Below, piece by piece: positions 7,800 to 8,296 of a stretch of DNA of 8,296 nt (position 1 is its first letter; the number at the start of each line of letters is the position of its first letter). The stretch spans positions 1 through 8,296 of the forward strand of contig CALALK010000261.1 in NCBI GenBank assembly GCA_937923125.1, written 5' to 3'. A program made the position numbers and the translations under genes. The stretch comes from an uncultured Carnobacterium sp. (GTDB lineage: Bacteria; Bacillota; Bacilli; Lactobacillales; Aerococcaceae). The notes beneath the pieces were generated by a model. That model did no database searches, was not told where the DNA came from, and saw only the letters and a list, made by a program, of their open reading frames with translations.

Positions 7800-8296
7800 A
7801 TGAGTTCAATTAAAATCATCGCACTTGGTGGTGTGAGAGAAAACGGTAAGAGTTTATATGCCGTTGAAGTGGAAGAAGAGATCTTCGTCTTAGATTGCGG
7901 TCTTGTCTATCCTGAAGACGAACTATTAGGGATTGATGTTGTCATTCCTGATTTCACATACTTAGAAGAAAACAAAGAGCGTATTGCAGGGGTGTTCTTA
8001 ACGCACGGTCATGCCGATGCGGTAGGCGCCTTGCCATATTTCTTACAAAACATTGATGCACCGGTATTCGGTTCAAAACTAACGATTGCTCTTGCAAAAT
8101 ACTATGTTGACTCTTCAAATGTCGTTAAAGGCTTTGACGACTATCATGAAGTGACAGAAAATACAGAAATCGATTTTCCAACTGCAACCGTGAAGTTCTT
8201 TAAAACTACGCACACAATCCCAGATTCATTAGCGATTGTCATTAAGACTAGTGAAGGAAATATTGTGTATACTGGGGATTTCAAGTTCGACCAAAG
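7800..8296 (+). CDS. rnjB: Ribonuclease J2, 3' end cut by the window
   Basis: Member of the RNase J family (metallo-beta-lactamase/beta-CASP fold, 5'-to-3' exo- and endoribonuclease), normally partner of RNase J1 in mRNA turnover. About 165 residues of a protein usually near 555 are visible; only the start of the metallo-beta-lactamase domain is present. Evidence: ALGGVRENGKSLYAVE, LDCGLVYPEDELLGIDVVIPDF, LTHGHADAVGALPYFL, TTHTIPDSLAIVIKTS and YTGDFKFDQ. The metal motif HxHxDH reads H69-G-H71-A-D73-A74: the last His is replaced by Ala, whereas His138 and Asp160 are kept. A degenerate motif is typical of J2 (Bacillus J2 also lacks the last His) and argues against J1. No small rpoY-like gene precedes it, also unlike the usual rnjA setting. 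GAGAGGT (7788-7794) lies 5 nt before the ATG. It is likely transcribed from its own promoter. Confidence 0.92.
   Translation, partial: MSSIKIIALGGVRENGKSLYAVEVEEEIFVLDCGLVYPEDELLGIDVVIPDFTYLEENKERIAGVFLTHGHADAVGALPYFLQNIDAPVFGSKLTIALAKYYVDSSNVVKGFDDYHEVTENTEIDFPTATVKFFKTTHTIPDSLAIVIKTSEGNIVYTGDFKFDQ

Noticed and set aside
1..8296. Mobile elements, CRISPR arrays, tRNA/rRNA genes, toxin-antitoxin or defence genes
   Set aside because: I read both strands and all gaps and found no such signals; every long open stretch is a recognised core gene.

Overview
The window looks like chromosomal core sequence from a low-GC Gram-positive bacterium, most likely order Lactobacillales. The reasons are the AT-rich codon use, AAGGAG-type ribosome binding sites, the close match (from memory) of the sucrose phosphorylase to streptococcal GtfA, a glycogen phosphorylase of the short (~750 aa) streptococcal type, and an RNase J2 with the GGVRENGK and HGHADA motifs I associate with that order. 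I cannot name genus or species; a Carnobacteriaceae-like or streptococcus-like organism would fit. All genes are on the plus strand, and I see no mobile element, tRNA, rRNA or CRISPR array.

Left half (1-5327): a three-gene carbohydrate operon. It starts with malQ (4-alpha-glucanotransferase, lacking only its first residues), followed by glgP/malP (alpha-glucan phosphorylase) and gtfA (GH13_18 sucrose phosphorylase family). Gaps are short (52 and about 31 nt), and one strong hairpin-plus-T-run terminator closes the unit at 5278-5327. MalQ rebuilds short maltodextrins into longer chains, the phosphorylase releases glucose-1-phosphate from them, and GtfA releases glucose-1-phosphate from sucrose. 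The shared product is glucose-1-phosphate made without ATP.

Right half (5328-8296): an RNA-decay locus. pnp (polynucleotide phosphorylase, complete, 703 aa) has its own extended -10 promoter, an unusually structured leader and its own terminator (7623-7650). A second extended -10 promoter and a short leader precede rnjB (RNase J2), which runs off the right edge. The J2 metal-binding motif is degenerate (HGHADA instead of HxHxDH), as expected for the weakly active partner of RNase J1.

The most interesting non-coding element is the pnp leader. Positions 5386-5472 fold, by eye, into a hairpin of about 30 base pairs with small bulges, and its apical region carries a TCGAACG direct repeat. It ends 13 nt before the ribosome binding site and has no T-run, so it is not a terminator. 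It recalls the long RNase III-cleaved leader stem through which E. coli PNPase autoregulates, but nothing in the sequence alone proves that function. No gap between genes exceeds 300 bases, and I found no clearly novel protein-coding system.
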